A stretch of 64,000 bases of DNA. Origin: RI-242 sp038246255 (lineage in GTDB: Bacteria; Planctomycetota; UBA1135; GCA-002686595). The stretch lies in assembly GCA_038246255.1 (NCBI GenBank), contig JBBRWC010000007.1, positions 1-64,000 of the forward strand. Reading direction: 5' to 3'. Shown in pieces: positions 45,359 to 55,276 of the stretch (the stretch's first letter is position 1; every line of letters begins with the position of its first letter). The notes beneath the pieces are model-generated. The model was given only the letters and a program-made list of their open reading frames with translations, was not told the DNA's origin and did not search any database. The position numbers were made by a program, and so were the translations under genes.

Positions 45359-47558
45359 TCAGGCCGCGCGCTCCCAGCGCCACGCGAGCGCGATCAGCAG
45401 CCCCGCGGCCAGGGCGAAGGCGGCGCTGATCGCGAGCCCCGCTCGAAGCCTCGGCGTGCGGTATTGAAGCTCGACGCGCTCCGCTCCCGCGGGCAGCTAC
45501 AGGGCCGTCGCGGCGCCGTTGGCCCGGTGGATCGCGACCTCCTGGCCGTCGACGCGGGCCGTCCAACCCGGGTACAGCGCGCAGGTCTCCGCCAGCACCA
45601 ACCACGCATCGCCCGCGTCCGGCGGCAGGTCGAGGTGCATGCCGTTCCACACGGGTTGCGGCGGATCAAGGGCGCGGATGGGAGCGGGGAACTCGGCCGC
45701 GCCCGAGTGCAACGGCTGCGGGGGACCCACCGGCAGGCCAGCGACGCGCACGGCCTCGGGCACACCGCTTGGATCGAAGGCGAACGCGCGCTCGAATCGG
45801 TCGAGCAGCGCGGGATCGGGATCGGCTCCGGCGTCGATCAAGACCGTGTGCTGCGGCGACCAAAACGGCGCCGCGCAAAGCTGCCGCCACGCACCCCGGC
45901 GTCTGTCCGCGGCGAGCGCCGCGCTGCGCGTCGTGAACGCCCGCGGCAGGCACAACTTGTTGCGGTACAGGTAGGGCCCGTCGGAACCCGGATACAGCTC
46001 GTTCGGGTCCTCCGCGAACGTGCCGATCAGCACGAGGCCGGGGACCTCGCGCGGCTGGGCGGATGTGATCCATCGGCCGGCCATCAATCCCCACATGCGC
46101 GCAGGGCTTGCGCGCGACATCTGCAGGTACTCGGCGTCGTAGGCCAGCATCACGATGTTACCGAGGATGCCCTCCATCGATTCGATTCCGAGGAATCGTC
46201 GCGAGCGGCGCTTGCGTGTTTTCGAGCAGGACACGGGTCGCACCGAACGCGTGCACGCGCAACGGACCTTCCTGTCCACGCAGGCGCACCACTTCGTTGA
46301 GCACACCGTTGTGTTCGAGGCGCGCGCGCAGGGACGTCGGATGGGCAGCCTGCGCCGCGGAGTCAAAGACGCCGCGTTTGATCCACAGGGACTCCGCGCC
46401 GGCCGCGGCCGCCAGCACGATACTCACGAGCGTCGCGGACAATCCCCGAGCCGCGGCCGCCTCCGCGACGCGACACAGGCCGAATGCCGCGCTCGCCGCA
46501 AGGAGCGGTGGAAGGACGAGCCACACGCGATAGGGCTGGCGCAGTGGGTCGAATCCCGGCACGTAAGCGTGCAGGAATGGGGTTGCGATGCCCGTTGCGC
46601 ACACGCCGACGAGCACCGCCGACAGGGCGATACCCGGTGCGGCCACCCTGCGCTCCCGCAGCGCAAACACAAGTCCCAAGGCCGCGAGCCCAAAAAGGAT
46701 CCAACCTTCGCCGCCGACAGCGTCGAGCAGTCCGGCACCGTCCAGACGCCCGACCATCGCGTTTTCGAGCGCGATGGCGTCCTTGCGGTCGGTGACGGCG
46801 GTCCAGGCGCGGATCGGAAGCACACGACCGGCGAGCATTCCGACCGACGTGACGGTCAGTGCTCCCATGACGAGCGCGGCACGCATGAGCGCGGCGCGCA
46901 AGGGCCGCTGGAGGGCCACGACCACGAACAAAAGCAGCGCCGCGATCAAAAGGCCCCACAGCAGCGAGATGTACCCCCCGGCCCAGGCGATCGCGGCGTG
47001 CGCGATGCCGGCGGCGGCGCCCCCCGCGGCGATCTGCAGCGGTTTCCTCGCATCCGCCGCGCGCAGCACCAGCCAGAAGCACCAGGGTGCCCACGCGCTT
47101 CCCATCGCTTCCATGGGCAGCGTCCATCCCAGCAATCGTGTTGGCGCGGACCACAGGTACGCGAGGGCGGCTAACGCGGCTAACGCAGGTGCGGCGCCGG
47201 CGCGGCGAGCGAGCGCCACCGCTCCCAATGCGCCGAACAAAAGGTGCGCAACGTTCGCGACTGCGGTGCCAAGGACCGTCCCGAACATCGCGATGGAGAC
47301 AAGTAGCGGAACGTAGAGCCCCGCGGAGTTCGGCACGGGCGAATGGGGTGTGCCCGAATAAAACGCGCTGATCCACTCGAGCATCACCCCGTCGAGCAAC
47401 GCCGCCCGCACCTGGTGAAGCTCGGGCAGCGTGAACCGGGTGTAGTCGGTGTTGGTGGGGATCGTGTCCCCATCGAGCAGCGGTAGGTACGGCAGCGCGC
47501 CGAGCACGAGCGCGAGCGGCAGGGCCCACTAAAACGAGGATCGCGCCGAGGCTGACAT
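45359..47558 (-). pseudogene. Broken YfhO-type polytopic membrane protein gene
   Basis: Remnant of a ~730-residue polytopic membrane protein of YfhO/GT-C type (many helices, then a beta domain ending LPAGAERVELQYRTP and a final helix). Lesions: the ATG at 47558 is followed after nine codons by TAG (47529-47531), just before the first helix; a frameshift lies near 46185-46195 (IPRNRI in one frame, MEGILGNIVMLAYDAEY in another); and a second in-frame TAG at 45497-45499 splits the last strand from its continuation LPAGAERVELQ. The frame after each stop is the same as before, so the stops are point changes (a Trp-to-stop is likely for the first, a Gln-to-stop possible for the second). The intact protein would be a lipid-linked sugar or envelope factor. 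Confidence 0.8.
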
Positions 47559-47611
47559 CGGCACGATTGTAGCGGCGTTATGGTACTCGGGCGTTACGCG
47601 CCCCGTGCGCC

Positions 47612-47935
47612 GTGGATAGCGCGCCGTGGACGGCGCTGATGAGTGGCGGTGGTTTTGTGAGCGGGATGGCGCTCAGCACGACCTCGAACAGCGTCTTCGC
47701 CGTCGGTGGCACCACGGTGCGTTTGCTGGATGGAACGGAGGGTGTGTGGGCGAACCACGGGCTCGGATCCGCGAGCACGGGTGTCGCTCCGACCTTGGCC
47801 GCCTCCGGACTGCTCGCACCTGGCGAAACCGTGCGGATCGACGCGCTTTCGGCACCGGCGAATAGTCCGGGCGCATTCGTGATCGGCACAAGCTCATCCT
47901 TTGTGCCGCTGCTGGGTGGGGTTCGGGCCGTGGGC
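47612..47935 (+). pseudogene. Fragment of a secreted planctomycete-type protein
   Basis: About 108 codons in one frame: GVAPTLAASGLLAPGETVRIDALSAPANSPGAFVIGTSS is reminiscent of the C-terminal beta module of the secreted proteins at 59254 and 60276. There is no signal peptide, and the frame continues as an Arg/Pro-rich translation. It may be the 3' end of a lost gene. Low confidence. Confidence 0.35.
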
Positions 47936-47975
47936 GCGACCGGCGGATGGTCAACCCGCGAGCCGCGCGGCGTTC

Positions 47976-48431
47976 ATGCGGCGCATCGTGTTGCCGCTGC
48001 TCGTCCACGACGACTGGGCCGAAGCCTGCACGTGGGTGCGCGGGATCGTGTCGACGGTTCCCGCGCCTGCGACGGACAGCTTAGCGTTTGATCGCGCAGC
48101 CTACGCGCAGATCGTCGATCTCGCCCGCGCTCATGGGGCGCGCGTGTTGGTGCTGCCCCTGGGTGTCGCGCTCGACCCGCTACTGGACCCCGCCGTCTAC
48201 CTGCCCGAGGGAACCTGGGCCGTCCCCGCGCAGCGCCACTTGATCCGGTCGCTGCCGAGCCTCGACCTGGAAACCTACTCGCGCACGTACCACCACTGGC
48301 GCGGCGATCCACCGCGCCTCGTGGACGAGCACCCGAACCCGCTCGCCCACTCCCTGATCGCCCAGGAACTCGCAACCTGGCTGACCCGCGCTGGACTGGG
48401 CGCGCCGCCGAAACCCACGACGAAACGCTGA
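47976..48431 (+). pseudogene. C-terminal fragment of an SGNH-type hydrolase
   Basis: About 151 codons with the end of an SGNH/GDSL-like protein: ARAHGARVLVLPLG, then VDEHPNPLAHSLIAQELATWL. The DEHPN block corresponds to the catalytic Asp-His of SGNH block V. The GDS block with the nucleophile and the oxyanion-hole blocks are missing upstream, where the frame opens into unrelated sequence. I infer a 5'-truncated gene left in the decayed stretch next to the broken YfhO-like gene. It could still be transcribed but is not a full enzyme. Confidence 0.5.
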
Positions 48432-48537
48432 CACCACGCGCGCGCGGCAATCCATCTGCAGCGTTCCCGCGGAAGCGTCCCAACACAGGCTGGCGCACGT
48501 CTGCTCCCGCGCTGCTTTCGCTTCCGAGCTCCGCCCC

Positions 48538-48650
48538 GATGGGTGCGCGGGCTTGGAACGCGGGCCTCCAGGCCTGCCTTGGGTCGACCTGCGAGCTCGA
48601 CGTAGCGACGGGCCACGCTCAAGGGCGGGCTGGAGGCCCGCGCACCCATC
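48538..48650. repeat. Dispersed hairpin repeat, copy 2 (MITE-like)
   Basis: A 113-base element bounded by a perfect 15-bp inverted repeat (gatgggtgcgcgggc at 48538-48552; complement at 48636-48650). An inner pair of blocks, gcgggcctccaggcctgcc (48560-48578) and ggcgggctggaggcccgc (48624-48641), can also pair. Its left and right blocks match the element at 34504. It sits in the 354-base gap between the SGNH remnant and the Cys-rich gene. I see nothing else in that gap. Confidence 0.8.
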
Positions 48651-48785
48651 GGGCAGAGCCCGTTATGCATCGCGACGCCTTGGCAGTGCGGGAAGCGGCC
48701 GGGGAGCCTAGCCCGGGAGCGCCATCCTGGGCCCGATCGCAGATTTGATGTGGACGGCCCAGCGCCAGGGGACGATAAGAGGGGT

Positions 48786-49184
48786 ATGTCCCGGGTCCTC
48801 CCCCGTTGGGTCCTCGTGGCCCTGCTTCTGCCGGCGCTGATTGCGCCCGGGGGCGCGGCGTGGGCGTGGTGCCTGTGCGCGGACGTGCTGTGCGGGTGCT
48901 GCGAGCCGGGCACGGTCCAAGCGGAGGGGTGCTGCCCCGGTGAAGAGGCCGATCCCGCGGACTGCGGCGACTGCGGTCGGGTGGCGTGGGACGTGGATGG
49001 GCTCGAGGCCCTCCTACCGCCCGCCAACGTGGAAGTCCTGCCGCTCTTGATCGGTTGGCTGAGCGCGGCCGCGTCGCCGGCGGTGGTGCCCGCCGCGGTT
49101 GTCCGTGGGCGCCACGCGCGCGCACCGCCTCGATCGATTCCGACCGAATGCCTGCGACCGGGCGCGCTGCCTTTGCGGGTCTGA
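48786..49184 (+). CDS. Cysteine-rich exported protein
   Basis: A 132-residue predicted exported protein: signal peptide SRVLPRWVLVALLLPALIAPGGAAWA, then a region with ten cysteines in CLCADVLCGCC...EGCCPGEE...DCGDCG, and a Pro/Arg tail ending LPLRV. The cysteine clusters suggest soft-metal (Cu, Hg, Cd) binding. I recall similar short Cys-rich proteins upstream of CusCBA-type efflux operons. It is the first gene of a run to an outer-membrane factor, adaptor and ABC transporter. Gene function is inferred from context only. An ATG at 48750 would add a non-signal leader. Confidence 0.65.
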   Translation: MSRVLPRWVLVALLLPALIAPGGAAWAWCLCADVLCGCCEPGTVQAEGCCPGEEADPADCGDCGRVAWDVDGLEALLPPANVEVLPLLIGWLSAAASPAVVPAAVVRGRHARAPPRSIPTECLRPGALPLRV

Positions 49185-49259
49185 GAGGACCGATGGTGCG
49201 TGGCTCCCAAACCGGGAGCCGTGGCGTTCGTCGTGTGTCCTTTCGATCCCCGCATTGGC

Positions 49260-50720
49260 ATGGCCTTTTCCTCATCCGCTCCTGGGCTCCGTTTTTCGCG
49301 ACGCAACCCGTTTTGCGCGGTGGCGTTGACCGTCGTGCTCGCCGCGTGTGCGTCGCCCGAACCCGCGGCGTTCGCCGTTGACGATGCTCCCGCGCGGCTC
49401 GATGCACGTCCGGCGGACGTGGCTGCGGCGTTTGCCCGCGCCAACGCGGGGGAGAGCCTCGCGATCGATGCCGATTTGGCCCGCGATCCCGCGCGGATCG
49501 AACACTGGCGCGCGGCAGCGATTGCGTTCGGCCCTAGGCCGCGTGCGGCCCGCGCGGCGCTGCGGGCGGCAGCGGCGGAGGCACGCTCGGGTGGCGTACC
49601 CGATGGGGTCGGCGTGGAGGTCATGGACGAGGAACTTGGCGGCGGCGCAGACCTCGTCGAAATGGGGTTTTTGGTCGACGGTTTTGCGTTGCTGGGGCTG
49701 GGGGCGAGCGGTGCCGAGCGCGACGTGGCGCAGCGCGCGCTCGCCCTGGCGTTGGCGCGTTACCGCCAAGAGCTGTTCGACGCCGCGATCGGCGTCGAGC
49801 GCGTCCGCATCGAACTGGGCGCCGCACGTGCGCGACGCGCGGCGATCGACGCGCTGCGACCGGATGTCGATCGCCTTCACGGGCGCATCGCAGTGCTCTA
49901 TGGCGCGGGTCGAATGGGAACGGTCGAACGGGACGCTGCCGAGGCTGCGCGGGTGGCGTGGGAGCGCGCGTATGCGAACGCGCGTGCGGACGAAGCCCGG
50001 GCGCTAGAGCAGCTCAGCGCGCTGTCGGGCCTGCCGTCGGGGGCTCCGGCCTTTGAACGGATCGCTCCCGACGTCGTTCTAGAGCACGTGGGCGATGCAC
50101 CGGACTTCGAATCCGCGGGGGGCGGGGAACATCCGTTGCTTGCGGTGGCGCGTTTTGAGCTAGAGCTCGCCGAAGCACACGCGCGCGCGGCGGCGGCGGC
50201 GGCCTGGCCGAGCCTCGAACTTGGGCCGCAACTTTCCATCGAGGACGGAACGCGCGTGGGTGGGCTCGTCAATCTGCGCGTGCCGTGGCCGAAGCGGTGG
50301 CGCGCGGAACTGGCGGCCGCCGAGGCGCACCGCGATCGCGCGCTCGAGGTTTACGAAGAAGCGCTGCACGGCTTGCGCGAAGCGCGCGTGCGGGCACGCA
50401 CGGCACACCGGGCGGCCACTCGACGCGCGGACGTTTCAGGGGCGCTTATTTCCGCGGGCGAAGCGAATTTTGCGCTGACCTTTGCGCGCTGGACCGGCAC
50501 GCTCGAGGGCGGCGATGGCGCGGACGGTGCAAGCGGCGCGAGTGCACCGGTCGTCGCGATGACCCAGCGTGTCGAGGACCTCGAGCGCGCCCTTGACGAC
50601 CAAAGGGACCGCGCGCTCGCCGTTTTGGATGCGGCGCATGCGGCGGGGGTTCTGACCGGCGGCGACGCGGTTCAGGAGTCGCTCGCGGTCTGTGAGATCA
50701 ACGCAGAGGCAGGGCAATGA
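49260..50720 (+). CDS. TolC-type outer-membrane efflux lipoprotein
   Basis: A 486-residue outer-membrane factor of the TolC/CusC type. It has a lipoprotein signal (TVVLAAC, Cys30) and long alpha-helical segments rich in Ala/Arg/Glu that form the coiled-coil barrel (for example ALALALARYRQELFDAAIGVERVRIELG). A beta segment GPQLSIEDGTRVGGLVNLRVPW lies in the second half. It would be the exit duct for the adaptor and ABC transporter that follow. Start ATG 49260 is at the signal peptide. The stop overlaps the next ATG by four bases (ATGA 50717-50720), so all proteins of the exporter are translated together. Confidence 0.83.
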   Translation: MAFSSSAPGLRFSRRNPFCAVALTVVLAACASPEPAAFAVDDAPARLDARPADVAAAFARANAGESLAIDADLARDPARIEHWRAAAIAFGPRPRAARAALRAAAAEARSGGVPDGVGVEVMDEELGGGADLVEMGFLVDGFALLGLGASGAERDVAQRALALALARYRQELFDAAIGVERVRIELGAARARRAAIDALRPDVDRLHGRIAVLYGAGRMGTVERDAAEAARVAWERAYANARADEARALEQLSALSGLPSGAPAFERIAPDVVLEHVGDAPDFESAGGGEHPLLAVARFELELAEAHARAAAAAAWPSLELGPQLSIEDGTRVGGLVNLRVPWPKRWRAELAAAEAHRDRALEVYEEALHGLREARVRARTAHRAATRRADVSGALISAGEANFALTFARWTGTLEGGDGADGASGASAPVVAMTQRVEDLERALDDQRDRALAVLDAAHAAGVLTGGDAVQESLAVCEINAEAGQ

Positions 50721-52279
50721 CGACGCCTGAAGCCCCCGAGCCGTCGCCCATCGACCTGGCGGCGTTTGCGCGCCCCAGCACGCCGGCCCGTCCGTCGGCT
50801 CGTCCGCCGCGGCGCCTGCCCTGGCGTTTTCTTGCGCCGGCGGCCTTGATCCTGGCGTTCGCGGCGCTCTTCGTCGGCGATTTCGTCGAGCTTCTCGCGC
50901 CGAAGGTTGAGGTGACGTTGGTGCGGCCCGAGCTCGCGCGCGGGGAACGCGCCGCGCGGCGGACACCCGGCGGGCTTGCGGTGCAAGCGGCGGGCTGGAT
51001 CGAGCCCGATCCGTTCCCCCTGGGCATCGCGGCGCTGCGCGGAGGTGTTGTGCGCGGCCTCACGATCCGCGAGGGCGATCGTGTGGAAGCGGGGCAGATC
51101 GTGGCCTCGCTCGAGGACCGCGAATGGGCACTCGCGGCCCAGCTCGCGCGGGCGGAAACGGCCGCGGCAGAGGCGGCGGCCCAGACAGCCTGCGAAACGG
51201 CGGAACTCGCCGACCTGCGCTTTCACGAGGGGCTCGAAACCACGTTTGCACTCGCGAGCGCCAAAGCCCGCGTCCGCGCGCGCACGGCAGCAGTAACCCG
51301 GGCGCGTCACGCGGCGCAATCGGCGGATGCCGAGCTGAGGGTCGCCGCCGGAGAAGTGGCGCTGCAGATGGAGCTCTCGAAACTGGGTGGCGCAGGGGTG
51401 TGGCCCCTCGCGATCGCAGAGGCCGCGAAGGCGCGCACGCTTGCGCACGTCGAAAGCCTGCGCGCGGCGATCGACGTGGCGGAGGCAGAAGTCGTGGAAG
51501 CGCAGGCCGAGCAACACCGCGCGGAGGCCGATTTTGGACTGCGCATCGAGGACCGCGCCGTGCGCGACCGCGCGCACGCCGACGTGGCGTTGGCGGAGGC
51601 AGAGCTCGTCATTGCGAAGGTCAAGGAGAGCCAGGCGCAGCTCGCGTTTTCGCAAACGCTCGTGCGTGCGCCAAGCGCTGGCGTCGTGCTGGATGTGCTC
51701 GCCGGCGCGGGTTCATCGCTCGCGCCCGGCGATCCGGTCGCGCGCACGTTCGACCCCTTGGAGTTGCGCGCCCGCGTCGATGTGCCGCAGGCTGATGTGC
51801 ACAAGCTGCGGGTCGGGCAGCGCGCCGAGGTTTTGTCCGAGGCGCGCGCGGGTGCGCCCTATGCGGCGCGTGTGCAGCGTATCGTTCAGCGGGCGGACAT
51901 CCAAAAGGTGACGCTCGCGGTGCACGTGCGGATCGAGGACCCCGATGACCGGCTCAAGCCGGACATGCTCGTGCAAGTGCGGTTCTACGCGGACGACACA
52001 ACAGAGGGCGGAGTCAGCGCGCCAACGGATGCTGCCGTCGCATCCGCGACGCTGCTCGTGCCCGAGCGTGTGCTCGACGACAATGGTGTGTGGGTGCTCA
52101 GCGCCGACGGACAGCGAGCGCAGCGGCGCGCGGTGGAGCGCGGCGCGACCGTCGAGGGCATGGTTGAGATCCACAGCGGCCTCGGGTTGTCGGACAAGGT
52201 GATCGATCGCGGTGCGCGTGCGGTGCGCCAGGGCGCAAAGGTGCGGGTCACCGCAGACAGCGCGGGAGGAGCACGATGA
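50717..52279 (+). CDS. HlyD/DevB-type periplasmic adaptor
   Basis: A 520-residue membrane-fusion protein. One N-terminal membrane helix (about 36-58), then the lipoyl/barrel-sandwich half-motif GWIEPDPFPLGIAALRGGVVRGLTIREGDRVEAGQIVASL, a long coiled coil (about 140-300, Ala/Glu/Arg-rich), the second lipoyl half (LVRAPSAGVVLDVLAGAG) and a beta-barrel plus membrane-proximal domain. The length and long coiled coil match DevB-type adaptors of the DevBCA glycolipid exporter and MacA. It bridges the inner-membrane ABC part and the outer-membrane duct. Start and stop overlap both neighbours by four bases. Confidence 0.9.
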   Translation: MTTPEAPEPSPIDLAAFARPSTPARPSARPPRRLPWRFLAPAALILAFAALFVGDFVELLAPKVEVTLVRPELARGERAARRTPGGLAVQAAGWIEPDPFPLGIAALRGGVVRGLTIREGDRVEAGQIVASLEDREWALAAQLARAETAAAEAAAQTACETAELADLRFHEGLETTFALASAKARVRARTAAVTRARHAAQSADAELRVAAGEVALQMELSKLGGAGVWPLAIAEAAKARTLAHVESLRAAIDVAEAEVVEAQAEQHRAEADFGLRIEDRAVRDRAHADVALAEAELVIAKVKESQAQLAFSQTLVRAPSAGVVLDVLAGAGSSLAPGDPVARTFDPLELRARVDVPQADVHKLRVGQRAEVLSEARAGAPYAARVQRIVQRADIQKVTLAVHVRIEDPDDRLKPDMLVQVRFYADDTTEGGVSAPTDAAVASATLLVPERVLDDNGVWVLSADGQRAQRRAVERGATVEGMVEIHSGLGLSDKVIDRGARAVRQGAKVRVTADSAGGAR

Positions 52280-52983
52280 GCTTCATCGAGCTGCGCGGTG
52301 TGACACGGCGTTACCGCAAGGGCGACCACGAGGTGGCGCCGCTCGTCGACGTGGACCTCGACATCGAAGCGGGCGAGTTTTTCGTGCTGCTCGGCCCCTC
52401 GGGGAGTGGCAAAACGACGTTGCTCAATCTGCTGGCGGGCATCGATCGTCCGAATGGGGGAACCGTGCATGTCGGCGGCGAGGATATCGGCGCGGGCCGC
52501 GCGGGTCCGCTCGCGCGCTGGCGCGCGGCGAACGTCGGATACGTGTTCCAACGGGCCAACCTCGTGCCCGTGCTTTCGGCGTTCGAGAACGTCGAAATGC
52601 CCCTGTGGCTGACCGACCTTTCGGCGTCCGAGCGCGCCGCGCGCGCATCCCTCGCGCTCGCGGCCGTGGGGCTCGGCGACCGCGCGTCGCACCTTCCCAA
52701 GCAGCTTTCGGGCGGCCAGGAGCAGCGGGTTGCTGTCGCGCGTGCGATCGTGGCGGACCCGGCGCTGATCGTCGCGGACGAACCCACGGGCAGTTTGGAT
52801 GCGGACAGCGCCACGGGTGTGCTCGAGCTTTTGGCACGGCTCAACCGCGAACGCAACAAAACGATCGTCATGGTGACCCACGACGCGCGCGCGGCCGGTT
52901 TCGGCTCGCGTGTCGTGCGGCTCGACAAGGGCAAGTTGGAACCCGTTGAGCCCGAGAGGCTCAAGGAGCGGGGTGTGCGATGA
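52276..52983 (+). CDS. ABC transporter ATP-binding protein (LolD/MacB/DevA type)
   Basis: A 235-residue ABC ATPase. Walker A GPSGSGKTTLLNLL, signature LSGGQEQRVAVARAI, Walker B ALIVADEPTGSLD, and switch His in VTHDARAA are all present. The Q-loop lies in NVGYVFQRANL. The sequence groups with the LolD/MacB/DevA ATPases that work with FtsX-type permeases. It energises the exporter encoded by the flanking genes. It overlaps both neighbours by four bases. Confidence 0.95.
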   Translation: MSFIELRGVTRRYRKGDHEVAPLVDVDLDIEAGEFFVLLGPSGSGKTTLLNLLAGIDRPNGGTVHVGGEDIGAGRAGPLARWRAANVGYVFQRANLVPVLSAFENVEMPLWLTDLSASERAARASLALAAVGLGDRASHLPKQLSGGQEQRVAVARAIVADPALIVADEPTGSLDADSATGVLELLARLNRERNKTIVMVTHDARAAGFGSRVVRLDKGKLEPVEPERLKERGVR

Positions 52984-54110
52984 AACTCGCCAAACTGGTC
53001 GTCCGCAACCTGCGCCGCCGCGTCGGCCGGACCACGCTGACGGTGCTCGGTGTGGGTTTTGCGCTCGCGCTGCTCGTGCTCGTCGACAGCCTTTCCACCG
53101 GCCTGGGCCAAGCCCTCGGTGCGGGTGATGGCGCGCGCACGCTGATCGTTTACCGCAAAAACCGCTTCTGCCCGCAGACGTCGATCCTGCCGGAGCATTA
53201 CATGGCGCGCATCGAGCGTGTCGACGGTGTCGAGGCCGTCCTGCCGGTGCAGGTTTACCTCAACAACTGCCGCACGAGCCTTGACCTCGTGGTATTTGAA
53301 GGCGCGCCGGCGGCGGCCGCGCTCGCGCAGCGGGATTTGGAGGTGGTCGCGGGGGACGCGGCCGCGTTCGAGCGGGCGCAAGACGGGGCGCTCGTCGGCC
53401 GCGTGTTTGCCGCCAAGCGTGGATTGAACCCCGGCGACCGGTACCGCTTCGGCGCGGTCGACGTGCGCATCGCCGGTGTCTTTGAATCCCAAGATCCGAC
53501 GAAGGAAAACGTCGTCCTGACGCACCTCGCTTACCTGCAGCGCGCTGGCGACCGCATCGGTTCGGTGACGCAGTTCGAGGTGCGTGTGCGCGCGGGAGCG
53601 GATCCCGCCGTCGTCGCGGAGGCGATCGACGGACTTTTTGCGACCGCCCAGGATCCCACGCACACAAAACCGCGCGCGGCGCATCTTGCGAGCGCAACGG
53701 CGGACCTCGTCGAGATCCTCGCGCTCGGGCGATTGCTGGCGCTCGCCTGCGTGGTCGTGGTGCTCGCGCTCGTCGCCAACACGGTGTGGATGGGTGCGCA
53801 GGAACGTGTGCGCGAGCTAGGTGTGATGCGCGCGGTCGGTTTCCGCGGAGTACATCTGTTCCGCCTCGTACTCGGCGAAGCCCTGTCCCTGTCGCTGCTG
53901 GGCGCGGCCATGGGCGTCGGCGGCGCGTTCGTGGTGCTTGCGCTCACGCACGTTTCGATCGGCACCGAGGGTGTCGCGGTGAACCTTGCGATCGATCCGT
54001 GGATCGCCCTGCGCGGCGCCGCGGCCGCGGCGGCGGCCGGTGTCGTCGCCGGAGTGGTGCCCGCAGTCCAGGCCGCGCGCCGCGGCATTGCCGACGCCCT
54101 GCACAGCTGA
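52980..54110 (+). CDS. FtsX-type ABC permease 1 (DevC-like)
   Basis: A 376-residue ABC permease with one N-terminal helix, a large periplasmic domain and three C-terminal helices, the FtsX/DevC topology. N-terminal RNLRRRVGRTTLTVLGVGFALALLVLVDSL and C-terminal VANTVWMGAQERVRELGVMRAVGFRG (the family's cytoplasmic coupling motif) are diagnostic. The periplasmic part includes a Cys near KNRFCPQTS. It forms the inner-membrane channel with the ATPase upstream and probably pairs with the second permease. It has a four-base overlap with the ATPase gene. Confidence 0.92.
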   Translation: MKLAKLVVRNLRRRVGRTTLTVLGVGFALALLVLVDSLSTGLGQALGAGDGARTLIVYRKNRFCPQTSILPEHYMARIERVDGVEAVLPVQVYLNNCRTSLDLVVFEGAPAAAALAQRDLEVVAGDAAAFERAQDGALVGRVFAAKRGLNPGDRYRFGAVDVRIAGVFESQDPTKENVVLTHLAYLQRAGDRIGSVTQFEVRVRAGADPAVVAEAIDGLFATAQDPTHTKPRAAHLASATADLVEILALGRLLALACVVVVLALVANTVWMGAQERVRELGVMRAVGFRGVHLFRLVLGEALSLSLLGAAMGVGGAFVVLALTHVSIGTEGVAVNLAIDPWIALRGAAAAAAAGVVAGVVPAVQAARRGIADALHS

Positions 54111-54114
54111 ACCC

Positions 54115-55257
54115 ATGGCACTGCGATTCGACTATGCCCTGCGCAACCTGACACGCCGCCCCATGCGGACGGCGCTGACGGCGGCGTCGAGCGCGCTCGT
54201 CGCGGCGTTGCTCGTCGCGACCGTCGCATTTGTGCGCGGGCTCGAACAGAGTTTCACGCGCGCGTCCCAACCGGACGTGGTGCTTTTGCTCGCGCGGGTG
54301 TCGGAAGGCGATCTCTTGCGATCTAGCGTGGACGCTGGCCTCGCGGCGGTGGTCCAAGCTGCCGTGCCCGGTGTGCGCGTGGCATCCGACGAGATCCACC
54401 TTTCGTCCAACGTCGAGCTCGAGGGCCACGCGGGCGCGCGCGCTGCCATGGTGCGTGGCGTGACGCCGGCGGCGTACCTCGTGCACGACGCGGTCAGCCT
54501 GAGCGACGGCCGTCTGCCGGGGCCGGGCGAGCTGCTCGTCGGCGCGCTCGCGGCGCGCCAATTGAACGTGCCAAAGGAGGCGGTCGCGATCGGCGCGAGG
54601 GTGCGCCTCGAGGGTGCGATGCACACCGTCGTGGGGCACTTCGTCGCACCCGGCACGGCGATCGAGGCGGAGATGTGGACACCGCTCGAGCCGCTGCGCG
54701 GACTTGCGCGCAGGAGCGATTCGTCGGTCGTTTTTGCGCGCATCGATCCTGCGATCGGCTCGGGCCCGATGCAGCTTTTTTGCGACCGGCGGCTAGACCT
54801 CGAGCTCACGCTGCGCTCAAGCGAGCAGTACTACGCGGACCTGGCGGCGTACCTCGCCCCGATCCGCGCGCTCGCGCTCGCGCTCGCGGCCATGGTCGCT
54901 GCCGCGGCGTTTTTTGGTGGCGCTAACACGGCGTCCGCGGCGGTCCAGGACCGACTGCGGGAGCTCGCGGCGCTGCGCGCCATCGGCTTTGGCACCCTCG
55001 ATCTGGCGCGCTCCCTTGCCCAGGAAGCACTGCTGCTGGGGTCCGTCGGTGCGCTCGTCGGCCTGTGGGCCGCGCGTGCGTTCATCGAAGGGGGCGCCAT
55101 ACGGCTTGCGATGGGTGCGTTCACCCTCCAGGTGGACGGTGTCGCCATCGCCGTGGCGACCTTCGCGACCCTGTTCCTAGCGCTCCTTGGAACACTTCCG
55201 GCGGTTTGGCGCGTTGCGCGCCTTCCCATTGCCGCCGCGCTGGCCGAGGATTCTTGA
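54115..55257 (+). CDS. FtsX-type ABC permease 2 (DevC-like)
   Basis: A 380-residue permease of the same type as the preceding one (RFDYALRNLTRRPMRTALTAASSALVAALLVATVAFVRG at the N-terminus; AVQDRLRELAALRAIGFGTLDLA before the last helices). The two are clearly homologous but diverged, so the exporter is probably a heterodimer, or the two permeases serve different cargo. It follows permease 1 after four bases. The coupling motif and three C-terminal helices are intact. Confidence 0.92.
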   Translation: MALRFDYALRNLTRRPMRTALTAASSALVAALLVATVAFVRGLEQSFTRASQPDVVLLLARVSEGDLLRSSVDAGLAAVVQAAVPGVRVASDEIHLSSNVELEGHAGARAAMVRGVTPAAYLVHDAVSLSDGRLPGPGELLVGALAARQLNVPKEAVAIGARVRLEGAMHTVVGHFVAPGTAIEAEMWTPLEPLRGLARRSDSSVVFARIDPAIGSGPMQLFCDRRLDLELTLRSSEQYYADLAAYLAPIRALALALAAMVAAAAFFGGANTASAAVQDRLRELAALRAIGFGTLDLARSLAQEALLLGSVGALVGLWAARAFIEGGAIRLAMGAFTLQVDGVAIAVATFATLFLALLGTLPAVWRVARLPIAAALAEDS

Positions 55258-55276
55258 ACCCCAAACGATTGCAACC

